A stretch of 32,411 bases of DNA from Caldilineales bacterium (GTDB lineage Bacteria > Chloroflexota > Anaerolineae > J102). A program made the position numbers and the translations under genes. Position 1 is the stretch's first letter. Every line of letters begins with the position of its first letter. The notes beneath the pieces are model-generated. The model made no database searches. It saw only the letters and a program-made list of their open reading frames with translations, and had not been told where the DNA came from. The DNA lies in assembly GCA_019695115.1 (NCBI GenBank), contig JAIBAP010000014.1, positions 1 through 32,411 on the forward strand, in the 5' to 3' direction. Of this stretch, positions 12,835-21,128 are shown piece by piece.

Positions 12835-14457
12835 ATGACAAACTCCCCTCGTCCTGCTGTCGCCGTCGTCGGCGCCGGCTATTGGGGCAAGAACCTGGTG
12901 CGCAACTTCGCCCAGATGCAGGCGCTGCGCACCATTTGCGACGCCGGCCAGTCCACGCTCCAGACCCAGGCGGCGCTCTATCCCGGCGTCCGCACCACCA
13001 CCAGGCTGGAAGACGTCCTGGCCGACCCGGAGATCGACGGCGTGGTGCTGGCCACGCCCGCCGTCCACCATGCCGCCCACGCCGAACAGGCCCTGCGGGC
13101 GGGTAAACACGTTTTCGTCGAGAAACCGTTGGCGCTGGAGTTCAGCCAGGGGAGGGCGCTGGTCGAGTTGGCCGAGGCGCGGGGGTTGACGCTGATGGTC
13201 GGGCACATCCTGGAATATCATCCGGCAGTCAGACTGCTGCACGAGTTGATCCAGGCGGGCGAGCTGGGGCGCTTGCTCTATCTCTACTCCAACCGGCTGA
13301 ACCTGGGCAAGGTGCGCACCGAAGAGAACATCCTTTGGAGCTTCGCCCCGCACGACATCGCCATCCTCACCCGGCTGGTGGGGGCCGAACCGATCGCGGT
13401 GACAGCCGCCGGCCAGAGCTATCTGCAAGCAGGCATCCCCGATGTCACCCTCACCAGCCTGACCTTCGCCGATGAGGTGCGCGGGCACATCTTCGTCAGC
13501 TGGCTCCACCCCTCCAAAGAGCAGAAAATGGTGGTCATCGGCGACCGCAAGATGGCCGTGTTCGATGACACGGCCCGCGAGGGCAAGCTCAAGCTGTACG
13601 ACAAGGGCATCGAATGGCGGGCCGGGCTGCCCGTGCCGCGGCAGTCGGCCGAAACCACCCTCTATTTCGACGAGACCGAGCCGATGCGCCTGGAGTGCGA
13701 GCATTTCCTGACCTGCATCCGCAGCGGCCAGACGCCGCTGACCGATGGGCGCAGTGGCTTGCGCGTGCTCAAGGTATTGCAGGCCAGCCAACGCTCGCTC
13801 GACCGCGGGGGCGCGCCCGTGCTGCTGGCCGAGATCAACACCAGCGGGCCGGAGGTCCGCCCGGTTGCGCAGCCCGGCTTTTATGCTCACCCCACCGCCG
13901 TCATCGACGAGGGCGCCCGCATCGGCGACGGCAGCAAGATCTGGCACTTCTGCCACCTCATGCCCCGCAGCAGCATCGGTCGCGGGTGCAGCCTGGGCCA
14001 GAACGTCTTCGTGGCCGCGGAGGTGAGGATCGGCGACAACGTCAAAATCCAGAACAACGTCTCGCTCTACACCGGCGTCGTGGTCGAGGAGGATGTCTTT
14101 CTCGGCCCGTCGATGGTTTTCACCAATGTCATCAACCCGCGCAGCCATGTCAGCCGCAAGGATGAATACAAAACGACGCTGGTGCGGCGCGGGGCCTCGG
14201 TGGGGGCCAACGCCGTCATCGTCTGTGGCGTGACGTTGGGCGAGTACAGCTTCGTGGGCGCAGGCGCGGTGGTCACCAAAGATGTCCCGGCCTTCGCCGT
14301 CGTCTACGGCAACCCGGCCCGCATCCACGGCTGGATGTGCCGTTGCGGCCAAAAACTGACGTTCGACCGCTCGGGACAGGCTGTATGCGGGGTTTGCCGG
14401 TCGCGTTATCAGCAAGATGGCGTGACTGTGCGCCTGTTGCCAGTCGACGGTGCATGA
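12835..14457 (+). CDS. Fusion of Gfo/Idh/MocA sugar dehydrogenase and left-handed beta-helix acetyltransferase, with zinc ribbon tail
   Basis: 540 residues. Residues 8-335 are a Gfo/Idh/MocA oxidoreductase: Rossmann start VVGAGYWGKN (11-20), EKPLA (96-100) with Lys97, and the catalytic-type His173 in SFAPHDI. It resembles WlbA/WbpB, which oxidises C3 of UDP-GlcNAcA. Residues about 350-500 are hexapeptide repeats of a left-handed beta-helix like the WlbB/WbpD N-acetyltransferases (IGDGSKIW, GDNVKIQNNVSLYTG, VGAGAVVTKDVP, YGNPARIHGW). The tail holds CxC (502, 504) and CxxC (518, 521), probably a zinc ribbon. Both steps belong to UDP-diacetamido-uronic acid synthesis for surface polysaccharide. 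The intermediate aminotransferase is not in the window. The ATGA overlap with the flippase gene couples the two. Confidence 0.88.
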   Translation: MTNSPRPAVAVVGAGYWGKNLVRNFAQMQALRTICDAGQSTLQTQAALYPGVRTTTRLEDVLADPEIDGVVLATPAVHHAAHAEQALRAGKHVFVEKPLALEFSQGRALVELAEARGLTLMVGHILEYHPAVRLLHELIQAGELGRLLYLYSNRLNLGKVRTEENILWSFAPHDIAILTRLVGAEPIAVTAAGQSYLQAGIPDVTLTSLTFADEVRGHIFVSWLHPSKEQKMVVIGDRKMAVFDDTAREGKLKLYDKGIEWRAGLPVPRQSAETTLYFDETEPMRLECEHFLTCIRSGQTPLTDGRSGLRVLKVLQASQRSLDRGGAPVLLAEINTSGPEVRPVAQPGFYAHPTAVIDEGARIGDGSKIWHFCHLMPRSSIGRGCSLGQNVFVAAEVRIGDNVKIQNNVSLYTGVVVEEDVFLGPSMVFTNVINPRSHVSRKDEYKTTLVRRGASVGANAVIVCGVTLGEYSFVGAGAVVTKDVPAFAVVYGNPARIHGWMCRCGQKLTFDRSGQAVCGVCRSRYQQDGVTVRLLPVDGA

Positions 14458-15770
14458 AGACGGCGTCGATCGTAAGCACACTGCGGCGCGGCCTGCCCAT
14501 CTTGCGCCAGCGGGTCGCCGTGCGTGGGACTTTCAGCCGTCATGTCGGCAGCACGTTCCTGGTGCAAATTCTGACCCTGGTCATTTCTTTGCTCAACACC
14601 GCCATCATCGCCCGCCGTTTGGGGCCGGCGGGCAAGGGGACGATCGCGTTGGCCTTGTTGGTTCCGGCGATGCTGGCGCTGTTTTTCGGGCTGGGCGTGA
14701 GTGCGTCCAATGTCTTCTTCGCCGGCTCGCGGCGGTTGAGCGTGGCCGAACTGGCGGGGCACTCGCTGAGCTTCGCCCTTCTCGGCACGGTGGGGGCCGG
14801 GATCACGGCCTGGGTGCTGGCAGCCAACGGCTGGCTGGGCCAGTTACTGCCGGGGGTCCCGGTTTGGCTGGTGGCCCTGGCCATGCTGAGTCTGCCGGCG
14901 GCGCTGCTCAATGGTTTTTTCGGCGCCATCCTGCAGGGCTTGCAGCAGATCATCACCGCCAACGCCGTGGCGTTGGGGCAAGGTGCGTCGGGGCTGTTGC
15001 TGACGGTGCTCTTGGTGGTGGGGCTTGGCTGGGGTGTGGAAGGCGCGGTGCTGGCGGCGGTGGGGGCGACGCTGGTGGGTCTGGTTGTCCTGGTGGTGCT
15101 GGTGCAACGGGAGGGGGGACGGCTGCGGCCACGCTGGCAGCGACAGACGGTCAGGGCCATCCTGAACTTCGGACTGCGCGGCTATGTGGGCAATGTCCTG
15201 CAATTCTTCAACTACCGGCTCGACGCCTTCATCGTCAATGCTTTTTTGGGCGCGGCCCCGGTCGGCATCTACGGGGCGGCCGTCTCGCTGGCCGAACTGC
15301 TCTGGTATCTGCCCAACGCCGTCGGTTTCGCCATTTTCCCCAAATCGGCTGCGTCCACGGCTGCCGAGATGAACCGTTTCACCCCGCGCGTCTTTCGGCT
15401 GACCCTGGCGCTGACTGCGGCCGGGGCGGTGGCGCTGGCGCTGACCGGCGGGTTGCTCGTCCGGCTGGTCTTTGGGCCGGCCTTTGCCGCCGCCCAGGCG
15501 CCGTTGTTGGTGCTGCTGCCGGGCGTGGTGTTGTTGGGCGGGAGCAAGGTCCTGACCAACGAGATGGCCGGGCGGGGCTACGTCCACTACAATTCGCTGA
15601 ACGCCGGCCTGGCCCTGGCCCTGACTATCAGCCTCGACCTGTTGCTCATCCCCCGCCTGGGTGTAACCGGCGCCGCCCTGGCCTCGACGCTGGCCTACGC
15701 CGCCACCTTCGCCGCCGCCCTCGTCTTCTATCGCGCGGTCAGTCGCGGTGCGCCGGCGGCAGGGTCGTGA
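14454..15770 (+). CDS. Polysaccharide flippase (Wzx/MOP superfamily)
   Basis: 438 residues, with about 12-14 hydrophobic segments spread over the whole length. The N-terminal GSTFLVQILTLVISLLNT and IIARRLGPAGKGTIAL match the opening of the oligosaccharide flippase/polysaccharide synthase family, which moves lipid-linked sugar units across the inner membrane. It starts inside the stop of the sugar-dehydrogenase fusion (ATGA), so the two probably serve the same glycan pathway. Its last 32 nt overlap the 3' end of the convergent histidine kinase gene. No glycosyltransferase or polymerase lies nearby. Confidence 0.88.
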   Translation: MKTASIVSTLRRGLPILRQRVAVRGTFSRHVGSTFLVQILTLVISLLNTAIIARRLGPAGKGTIALALLVPAMLALFFGLGVSASNVFFAGSRRLSVAELAGHSLSFALLGTVGAGITAWVLAANGWLGQLLPGVPVWLVALAMLSLPAALLNGFFGAILQGLQQIITANAVALGQGASGLLLTVLLVVGLGWGVEGAVLAAVGATLVGLVVLVVLVQREGGRLRPRWQRQTVRAILNFGLRGYVGNVLQFFNYRLDAFIVNAFLGAAPVGIYGAAVSLAELLWYLPNAVGFAIFPKSAASTAAEMNRFTPRVFRLTLALTAAGAVALALTGGLLVRLVFGPAFAAAQAPLLVLLPGVVLLGGSKVLTNEMAGRGYVHYNSLNAGLALALTISLDLLLIPRLGVTGAALASTLAYAATFAAALVFYRAVSRGAPAAGS

Positions 15771-17934
15771 AATCCAGAGAACCCACTTCCGAAGACTGGA
15801 GACGACGCGAGAGTGTGAAGCTGAAGGTGGCGCCCTTGCCGTACTCACTCCTCACCCAGATGCGCCCGCCGTGGTGTTCGACAATGTGGCGGCAGATGGT
15901 GAGACCCAGGCCAGTGCCTTTATAAAGCCGGTTGGCGCCGCTATCGATTTGGTAGAAACGGTCGAAGATGCGTTCGCCCTCGCCGGGAGGGATGCCGATG
16001 CCGGTGTCGGCGACGTTGACTTGCACGAAATCATCGTTTTCGACGGCGCTGATAGTGACAACGCCCCCTGGCGGGGTGAATTTGATGGCGTTGTCGACCA
16101 GATTGGTCACGACCTGTTCCAGCCGCCAGGGGTCGGCCGAGAGGGGGGCCAGGGTTTCGGGCGCCTGGTTGACCAGGGTCACTTCGGACGAATCGGCCAG
16201 CGGGGTCAGCTTGTCAATGGCTGCTTCGATCACAACCGAGACATCGACCGCCTGCAGACGCAAGGTCACGCGGCCTGACTCCAGTCGCGAGAATTCCAGC
16301 AGGTCGTCGATCATGCGTTGGAGATGGTCGGTTTGCTGCTTCACCGTCTCCAGGAAGTCGCGCTGGATCTCGGTGACGGGGCCGGTTTTGCCCATGAGGA
16401 TGATGTCGACAAAGCCCTTGACCGAGTGCAACGGCGTCTTCAGTTCGTGCGAGACCACCGAGAGGAAGTTGGATTTCATCCGCTCCAGTTCTTTCTGGGT
16501 GGTGACGTCGCGCAGCACGGTGGCGATGCCTTGCAGGTCGTCGCCGACCACCAGCGGCGCCGCCAGGGCCTGGTAGATGGCCATCTCGTTGGCGCCGGCG
16601 GGGCGTTTGCGTTCGAGGTCTCGGGTCTGGGTCAAGAAAGGCGGGTTTTTGACAGCCTCCAGAAGGGCGACGAAGTCATCGTCGGCGATGAACCGTTGCA
16701 CGGGCAGGCCGGCGGGCGGTGGGACCTCCAGGCCGAAGATATGGGCGGCGACGGGGTTCATCAACACCAGGTGGAGGTCGCTGTCCACCACCACCACGCC
16801 ATCGCCGATCCCGGCCAGGATGGCTTCCAGCTCGCGACTTTTATCGGCCACAGCCTGATAGAGGCGGGCGTTTTCGATGGCGGCGGCGGCAAAGTAGGAG
16901 AAAGAATCGAGCAGCTGGCGCTGTGGCTCGCTGTCCAGGTCGGGGCTGGTGTCGGCCAGATAGAGGGCGCCAAGCGGTCGCCCGCGCCAGAGGAGAGGGA
17001 GGCAGAGGAAGTGCTCCAGGCGCCATCGTTGGCGGAGTTGGTCGAAACCCAGGTGTTCCCCGGTTGGGGTGGGGGTGGCAGCCAGGATTACGCCCGAGGC
17101 CAGGAGCCGGAGGTCGGCAGGGCGACGGGAGAGATCGAGCTCGAACGAGTGAAAGGAACTGGAATCTTCAGCACCCGAAACGGCCGCCCCGCGCAGGACA
17201 TCGCCGTCGTTGTCGATGAGGGCAATGGCGGCATAGCGGGCCGCAGAGAGGAGGGCCAGCCGGTCGACAAGCACCTGGAGGGTGGCGGGCAGGTCGAGGG
17301 TGGCGGCCAGGGCGCGGGCAAGTTCCTGGATCGAGCGCAGTTGCAGGACGCGGGCGCCAAGATCGGCGGCGGTGCGCTGCATACGTTTGGCCTGTGCGTC
17401 CAGGTCGACTTCGCGGGTGGCCAGCGTTTGTTCCAGGCTGCGCAGCCGTTGGTCGGCCTGGCGCAGATGGTCGGCGGCCACCGCGCCGGCGAGGGTGGCC
17501 AGGAAGAGCATGATATAGCGGGCGATGAAAAGGGCGTCGGTCAGAAAGGCCAGGTTGCCCGCATTCACCCAGAGGGCGACGACGTAGAGCGGCCCGGCCG
17601 CAAACGCGCCCAGCCAGATGGGAAGCGACCACGGCAGATAGAAGGCCGGCAGGATGACCTGAAGCAGGAGGAGGGGCCAGTAGGGTGAGGCAAGGCCGCC
17701 GCTGGCAGTGAGCAGATAGAGGATCAAAGCCAGGTCGAGGGCAAAGACGCCGGTCGCGGCTGGCCGCGGGCGCGCTCGCAATCCCAACCACAGGCCGGCG
17801 GTCAACACCGCCCAACCACCCGCCACCCACGCCGCCGTCGTCCAATTGCGCAAGCCCATCAGCCACAGGCCGCCCGCAAAGGTGAGCAGCAAGATGAGCT
17901 TGTGGAGGAGGAAGAGCGAGCGCGCGGTGGGCAT
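15739..17934 (-). CDS. Membrane sensor histidine kinase with GAF and PAS domains
   Basis: 731 residues. About five or six membrane segments fill residues 6-155 (MASE-like, unassigned). A short coiled linker (160-198) leads to a GAF domain (about 200-360), a PAS domain (about 365-480), and then HisKA and HATPase. The H-box is SVVSHELKTPLHS with His496. The N-box is NLVDNAIKF (611-619), G1 is DTGIGIP (643-649) and G2 is GTGLGL (673-678). All catalytic elements are intact, so it should autophosphorylate. The start at 17934 lies 2 nt after the propeller gene stop, making it third in a TPR-propeller-kinase operon. Its likely partner is the OmpR-type regulator at 25536-26222 on the same strand. The signal is unknown. 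Confidence 0.93.
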   Translation of the reverse strand: MPTARSLFLLHKLILLLTFAGGLWLMGLRNWTTAAWVAGGWAVLTAGLWLGLRARPRPAATGVFALDLALILYLLTASGGLASPYWPLLLLQVILPAFYLPWSLPIWLGAFAAGPLYVVALWVNAGNLAFLTDALFIARYIMLFLATLAGAVAADHLRQADQRLRSLEQTLATREVDLDAQAKRMQRTAADLGARVLQLRSIQELARALAATLDLPATLQVLVDRLALLSAARYAAIALIDNDGDVLRGAAVSGAEDSSSFHSFELDLSRRPADLRLLASGVILAATPTPTGEHLGFDQLRQRWRLEHFLCLPLLWRGRPLGALYLADTSPDLDSEPQRQLLDSFSYFAAAAIENARLYQAVADKSRELEAILAGIGDGVVVVDSDLHLVLMNPVAAHIFGLEVPPPAGLPVQRFIADDDFVALLEAVKNPPFLTQTRDLERKRPAGANEMAIYQALAAPLVVGDDLQGIATVLRDVTTQKELERMKSNFLSVVSHELKTPLHSVKGFVDIILMGKTGPVTEIQRDFLETVKQQTDHLQRMIDDLLEFSRLESGRVTLRLQAVDVSVVIEAAIDKLTPLADSSEVTLVNQAPETLAPLSADPWRLEQVVTNLVDNAIKFTPPGGVVTISAVENDDFVQVNVADTGIGIPPGEGERIFDRFYQIDSGANRLYKGTGLGLTICRHIVEHHGGRIWVRSEYGKGATFSFTLSRRLQSSEVGSLDFTTLPPAHRD

Positions 17935-17936
17935 GG

Positions 17937-19406
17937 TCAGCGGTAGCTGGTGGCTGTGGGGATGGGGGTGGGCGGCGAGGTTGGGATCGGGGAAGGGGTG
18001 AGGGGCGGTGGGGTGGGCGTATCGGTTGGGGGAACAGACGGGGGCAGCGGGCTGGTAGGAGCCGGGGGCGGAACCGCTGGCGTCGCCGCCGATGGGCGGG
18101 TGGCCGTCGCCGCTGGTGTGCCGATGACCCGCAGTGGTGTTGGCGATACCGGCGGGGGCGTGGCCGCAGGCGTCTCGCTGGGGCCAGGCGTCGCCGAAGG
18201 GGTGGCGGTGGCAGTCGCGCTTGCAGTCGGGGTGGAGGTGAAGGTGGGGGTGGCGGTGGGGGTCGCAGTTGGCGTGGGTTGGAGGGAGGGGAGCAGTAGC
18301 CACCACAGCTCGAAGCCGGCCACGGCCAGCAGGAGATCGCTGTCGTCGGGCGTCTGGAAGACGGCGATGGCGCCACGGATGGCCCCACCGGGGGGCAGGG
18401 GCAGAGGTCGCCACGAGGCTCCGGCGTCGTCGCTGCGCCACAGATTGCCGCCGTCATCGGGCAAGATCAGGGTCTGCCAGACGATCGGGTCGAGGAGCAG
18501 AGTCTGGGGAGGGAGGCGGCCGGGTAGAGGCAAGGGTTGCCAGCTGCGGCCTTCATCGCTGCTGCTCGACAAGCCGGTGGCATGGCCCAGATAGAGATGC
18601 ACCGGCCCCCGCTCGGCCCCGACCAGGAAACGAGGCTGCAAATCGGCAGGGAGCGGATACAGTTGCCATTGCTCGTCCAGCGCAGCCGGGTTGCCGCCGT
18701 TGGCGGCGTAGGCCACCCAGCCCAGTTCGCCGCTGTTGCCGGCCCCAGCGATTCCCATCGCCCACAGGCCGTGTTCGGTCATGGTCAGGGCCTGGATGGG
18801 GCCAGGAGCGCCGAAGCTGCGCCACCCCGAACCGCCGTCCCGGCCGAGCACCAGCGTCTCATCGCCGGCCAGCGCCACCAGGTCGCCGGCGGTGGTGGGC
18901 TGCACTGCCAGCAGGACGGGATCGAAGTTGAGCGGCCGGTAGAGGAGGTCGAAGCGGGCGCCGCTGTCGGTCGAGCGGTAGAGGCCGCGACGTCCGACCG
19001 GCCCGGCCAGGGCATAGAGGGTGTGGATGCCGCCGGCCTGCAGGTCGAGCAAGGTCAGGGCGCCGGTGGCTGTGGTGGGCAGCCCGGCGCCGATGATGCT
19101 CCAGGTGCGCCCGCGGTCGACGCTGCGCCAAAGAGCCTGCACCGACCAATGATAGAGGGTGGTCAGGCCCTGACCGCTGGCGAAGGCGACGCCCTCGACG
19201 AGTGTCCCATTCTCGCCGCTCTGGGCAGGGCCGCGGTTGGCACCGGATTGCGCTCGCGCCAGTTGCCAGGTCTGGCCGCTGTCCATGGCAGTGGCAAAGG
19301 GCGACCACTGCCTTGCCGCCGGCGATAGCAAAGCGAGCAAGGGGAAGAAGAAGAGGAGCAGGCCAAGCCCCCACAACAGCCAGCGACGCCCCAGATCGGT
19401 GCTCAT
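17937..19406 (-). CDS. Membrane-anchored BNR/VPS10-like beta-propeller protein with Pro/Thr-rich tail
   Basis: 489 residues. A hydrophobic segment at about 9-28 (LLWGLGLLLFFFPLLALL) acts as signal anchor. Residues about 40-370 carry Asp-box (BNR) motifs such as SVDRGRTWSI, STDSGARFDL, SSDEGRSWQP and SDDAGASWRP, seen in sialidase and photosystem-assembly-type propellers. The catalytic Arg triad and Tyr/Glu of true sialidases are not recognisable, so a binding role is more likely. The last 115 residues are a Pro/Thr/Ala-rich tail ending in TATSYR. The start at 19406 follows the TPR gene by 16 nt, and a longer open frame upstream reads through that gene out of frame. It is probably a surface or periplasmic partner of the kinase. 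Confidence 0.8.
   Translation of the reverse strand: MSTDLGRRWLLWGLGLLLFFFPLLALLSPAARQWSPFATAMDSGQTWQLARAQSGANRGPAQSGENGTLVEGVAFASGQGLTTLYHWSVQALWRSVDRGRTWSIIGAGLPTTATGALTLLDLQAGGIHTLYALAGPVGRRGLYRSTDSGARFDLLYRPLNFDPVLLAVQPTTAGDLVALAGDETLVLGRDGGSGWRSFGAPGPIQALTMTEHGLWAMGIAGAGNSGELGWVAYAANGGNPAALDEQWQLYPLPADLQPRFLVGAERGPVHLYLGHATGLSSSSDEGRSWQPLPLPGRLPPQTLLLDPIVWQTLILPDDGGNLWRSDDAGASWRPLPLPPGGAIRGAIAVFQTPDDSDLLLAVAGFELWWLLLPSLQPTPTATPTATPTFTSTPTASATATATPSATPGPSETPAATPPPVSPTPLRVIGTPAATATRPSAATPAVPPPAPTSPLPPSVPPTDTPTPPPLTPSPIPTSPPTPIPTATSYR
17940..18290. repeat. Low-complexity Pro/Thr-coding tract
   Basis: Irregular GGNGTNGG-type repeats on the plus strand, encoding the Pro/Thr tail of the propeller protein on the minus strand. 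The G-runs lie on the template strand. Confidence 0.75.
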
Positions 19407-19422
19407 AATCCCGCTTTCCTCC

Positions 19423-20964
19423 TCAACGATACGGCGTCGGGGTGGGGGAAGGTGGTTCGGGCGTGGGGGTGGCGGTGGGTGGTTCAGGGGTGGGGGTGGG
19501 CGGTTCGGGCGTGGAGGTGGGCGGCGGCAAGGGGGTGGGGGTGGGGGTGGCCGTGGGCAGGGGGGTGGGGGTGGGGGTGGCCGTGGGCAGGGGGGTGGAG
19601 GTGGGGGTGGCCGTGGCGGTGCTGGTGGGGGTGGCCGTGGCCAGCGCCAATAAGACGGCCTGTTCGATGGTGCGCGCTTCGCCGTCCTCGCTACAAGGTG
19701 GATCGAGGGCGAGGGCGGCCTGGGCGTGCTCAAGGGCAGTCTGGTAGCTGCCCGCCCGCATAGCGGCCCTGGCCAGGGCGGTGTAGGCCTGGTAAAGCAA
19801 GCAGGTGATCTGTCCGCCGTAGCCTGGGTTGACACGATAGACCGGCGCCAGGCTGTCGCGCACGTCCGCCCAATCCTGCCGTTGCGCGGCCCGCATCCCG
19901 GCTTCATACAGGTTGGCCAGTCGCCGACCCTCGGCAGCGCGCTGGTTGTCAGGGTGGATGACAAGGGCGGCATTGAAACGCTGGATGGCCTGGCGAACGG
20001 CCTCGAGGTCGTTGCCGCGCTGTTCGATGAGGGTCGCGCCTTCTTCGAGATAGCTGACGAACAGCGATTCCTGGACGGCGTCGCTGCGGTAGGTGGCGTC
20101 CTGGTCGCGGATCGTCTCGAACAGGCGGATGGCCTCGGTCCATTGGCTGGCGTTGTAGGCATCGGTGGCTTGCCGGAAAAGGGTTTCCAGTTGCTGCTGC
20201 CGCTGCACAAAGGCCAGCAAGGATTCGGTGTCTTCGTAGGTGGGGTAAACGGCGATGATCGACTCCAACTGGGCGCGGGCCGTGGCCCAATCGTTGTTTT
20301 CGATGGCCTGCTGAGCGGCGGCGTAGTTCGCCGCCAGGTCGCGCAGCCGGCGCGCCTGATTGAGACCTGCCTGGGCGCCGATGTCGCCAGGGTCGAGGAC
20401 AAGGATACGCTCGAAGGCGCGAATGGCGCCCTCGTAGTTGCCTATGGCCAGCTGTGACTGCCCTTCGTTATAAAGCCCCACCAATTCGGGATCGGGACCG
20501 CTGGCCGGAAGGCCCAATAGGCGGTCGCCGGCTGCCAGGTAGACGATGATGGCGGCCACGACGAGGATGAGCAGGCTGATCAGCCAGGGCAACCACCGCC
20601 ACCTGCTCGTCGTTGGATGCTCGACAACAGCAGTCTGGTTCGGTTTCGCTGCCGCCTCTTCGAGTTGCAGAAACCAATTGATCTCGTCGATCAGGTCGGC
20701 CACACCCTGGCGCTGAGGTTGGATGGCCTGCAGGCGCGTAAAAACCGCCAGGGCCTGTCGCCACTGGCGGCGTTGATACTGAGCCATGCCTTCAGCATAG
20801 AGCTTGTCTGCCTGGTCGCCGCTCCCGGATGACGCGTCTCGGCTGACAGCGGGAGGAGCAGACGCCTCCCCGTTGTCTTCGGCTACAGCCGGATGGGCTG
20901 CGTGGCCGGACTGGGCGCCAGACAGCGGAAGGGGCGCAGAATACTGCGCTTGCGAAGATGACAT
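19423..20964 (-). CDS. Membrane TPR protein with Pro/Thr-rich C-terminal tail
   Basis: 513 residues. A hydrophilic head includes one TPR-like unit (about 52-83, LYAEGMAQYQRRQWRQALAV). A membrane helix follows at about 124-146 (LPWLISLLILVVAAIIVYLA). Extracytoplasmic TPR repeats occupy about 160-445 (GLYNEGQSQLAIGNYEGAIR, QATDAYNASQWTEAIRLFE). The last 65 residues are an almost pure (T/P/A/E/L) tail ending in TPTPYR. TPRs bind proteins and the tail probably spans the wall. It is first in the operon with the propeller protein and histidine kinase. The ATG at 20964 sits only about 3 nt from the predicted transcription start, so the message may be leaderless. A later start at Met60 would remove the head. 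Confidence 0.82.
   Translation of the reverse strand: MSSSQAQYSAPLPLSGAQSGHAAHPAVAEDNGEASAPPAVSRDASSGSGDQADKLYAEGMAQYQRRQWRQALAVFTRLQAIQPQRQGVADLIDEINWFLQLEEAAAKPNQTAVVEHPTTSRWRWLPWLISLLILVVAAIIVYLAAGDRLLGLPASGPDPELVGLYNEGQSQLAIGNYEGAIRAFERILVLDPGDIGAQAGLNQARRLRDLAANYAAAQQAIENNDWATARAQLESIIAVYPTYEDTESLLAFVQRQQQLETLFRQATDAYNASQWTEAIRLFETIRDQDATYRSDAVQESLFVSYLEEGATLIEQRGNDLEAVRQAIQRFNAALVIHPDNQRAAEGRRLANLYEAGMRAAQRQDWADVRDSLAPVYRVNPGYGGQITCLLYQAYTALARAAMRAGSYQTALEHAQAALALDPPCSEDGEARTIEQAVLLALATATPTSTATATPTSTPLPTATPTPTPLPTATPTPTPLPPPTSTPEPPTPTPEPPTATPTPEPPSPTPTPYR
19440..19640. repeat. G-rich minisatellite encoding a Pro/Thr tail
   Basis: Runs of GGGGGTGGGGGTGG and related units on the plus strand, including near-exact repeats of about 36 bp around 19537-19608. 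They encode TPLPTATPTP-type repeats of the TPR protein on the minus strand. Confidence 0.85.
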
Positions 20965-20973
20965 GCAACCACA

Positions 20974-21002
20974 AGTTTAGTCGGGCGGTGCATCCGTGAC
21001 AA
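20974..21002 (-). promoter_or_regulatory. Predicted promoter of the TPR-propeller-kinase operon
   Basis: Minus strand: -35 TTGTCA (21002-20997), a 17-nt spacer, then -10 TAAACT (20979-20974). The expected start near 20967 is about 3 nt from the ATG at 20964, implying a leaderless mRNA. Confidence 0.5.
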
Positions 21003-21010
21003 GTGGGGGG

Positions 21011-21090
21011 GTGAGGCGCGAGGCGTGAAACGTGAGGCGTGAAACGTGAGGCGTGAAACGTGAGGCGTGAGGCGTGAAACGTGAGGCGTG
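21011..21090. repeat. Alternating heptamer repeat GTGAGGC/GTGAAAC
   Basis: About eleven heptamers, mostly alternating GTGAGGC with GTGAAAC, lie between the giant secreted protein gene and the TPR gene promoter. The organisation matches the CGCAATY heptamers at 9293-9320, with a different sequence. Confidence 0.9.
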
Positions 21091-21100
21091 GATGCGGAGT

Positions 21101-21118
21101 TCGCACGCCTGCGTGCGA
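21101..21118 (-). terminator. Perfect hairpin just past the giant surface protein gene
   Basis: TCGCACGC/GCGTGCGA is an 8-bp perfect stem with a 2-nt CT loop, 10 nt after the stop at 21129. No T-run follows on the minus strand, so termination is possible but unproven. It may instead be an interspersed repeat. Confidence 0.35.
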
Positions 21119-21128
21119 GGACGAGGGT

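Noticed and set aside
16318-17688. 456-codon plus-strand open frame opposite the histidine kinase
   Set aside because: Shadow of the kinase third-position GC; no motif and no plausible start context.
17935-18441. N-terminal extension of the histidine kinase
   Set aside because: It is an out-of-frame reading of the propeller gene tail; membrane segments start right after the ATG at 17934.
17937-19406. Active sialidase
   Set aside because: Asp-box motifs are present, but the Arg triad and nucleophile Tyr/Glu of sialidases could not be located; only the propeller fold is supported.
19407-20402. N-terminal extension of the propeller protein
   Set aside because: This stretch is out of frame with, and inside, the TPR gene; a signal anchor begins at 19406 instead.
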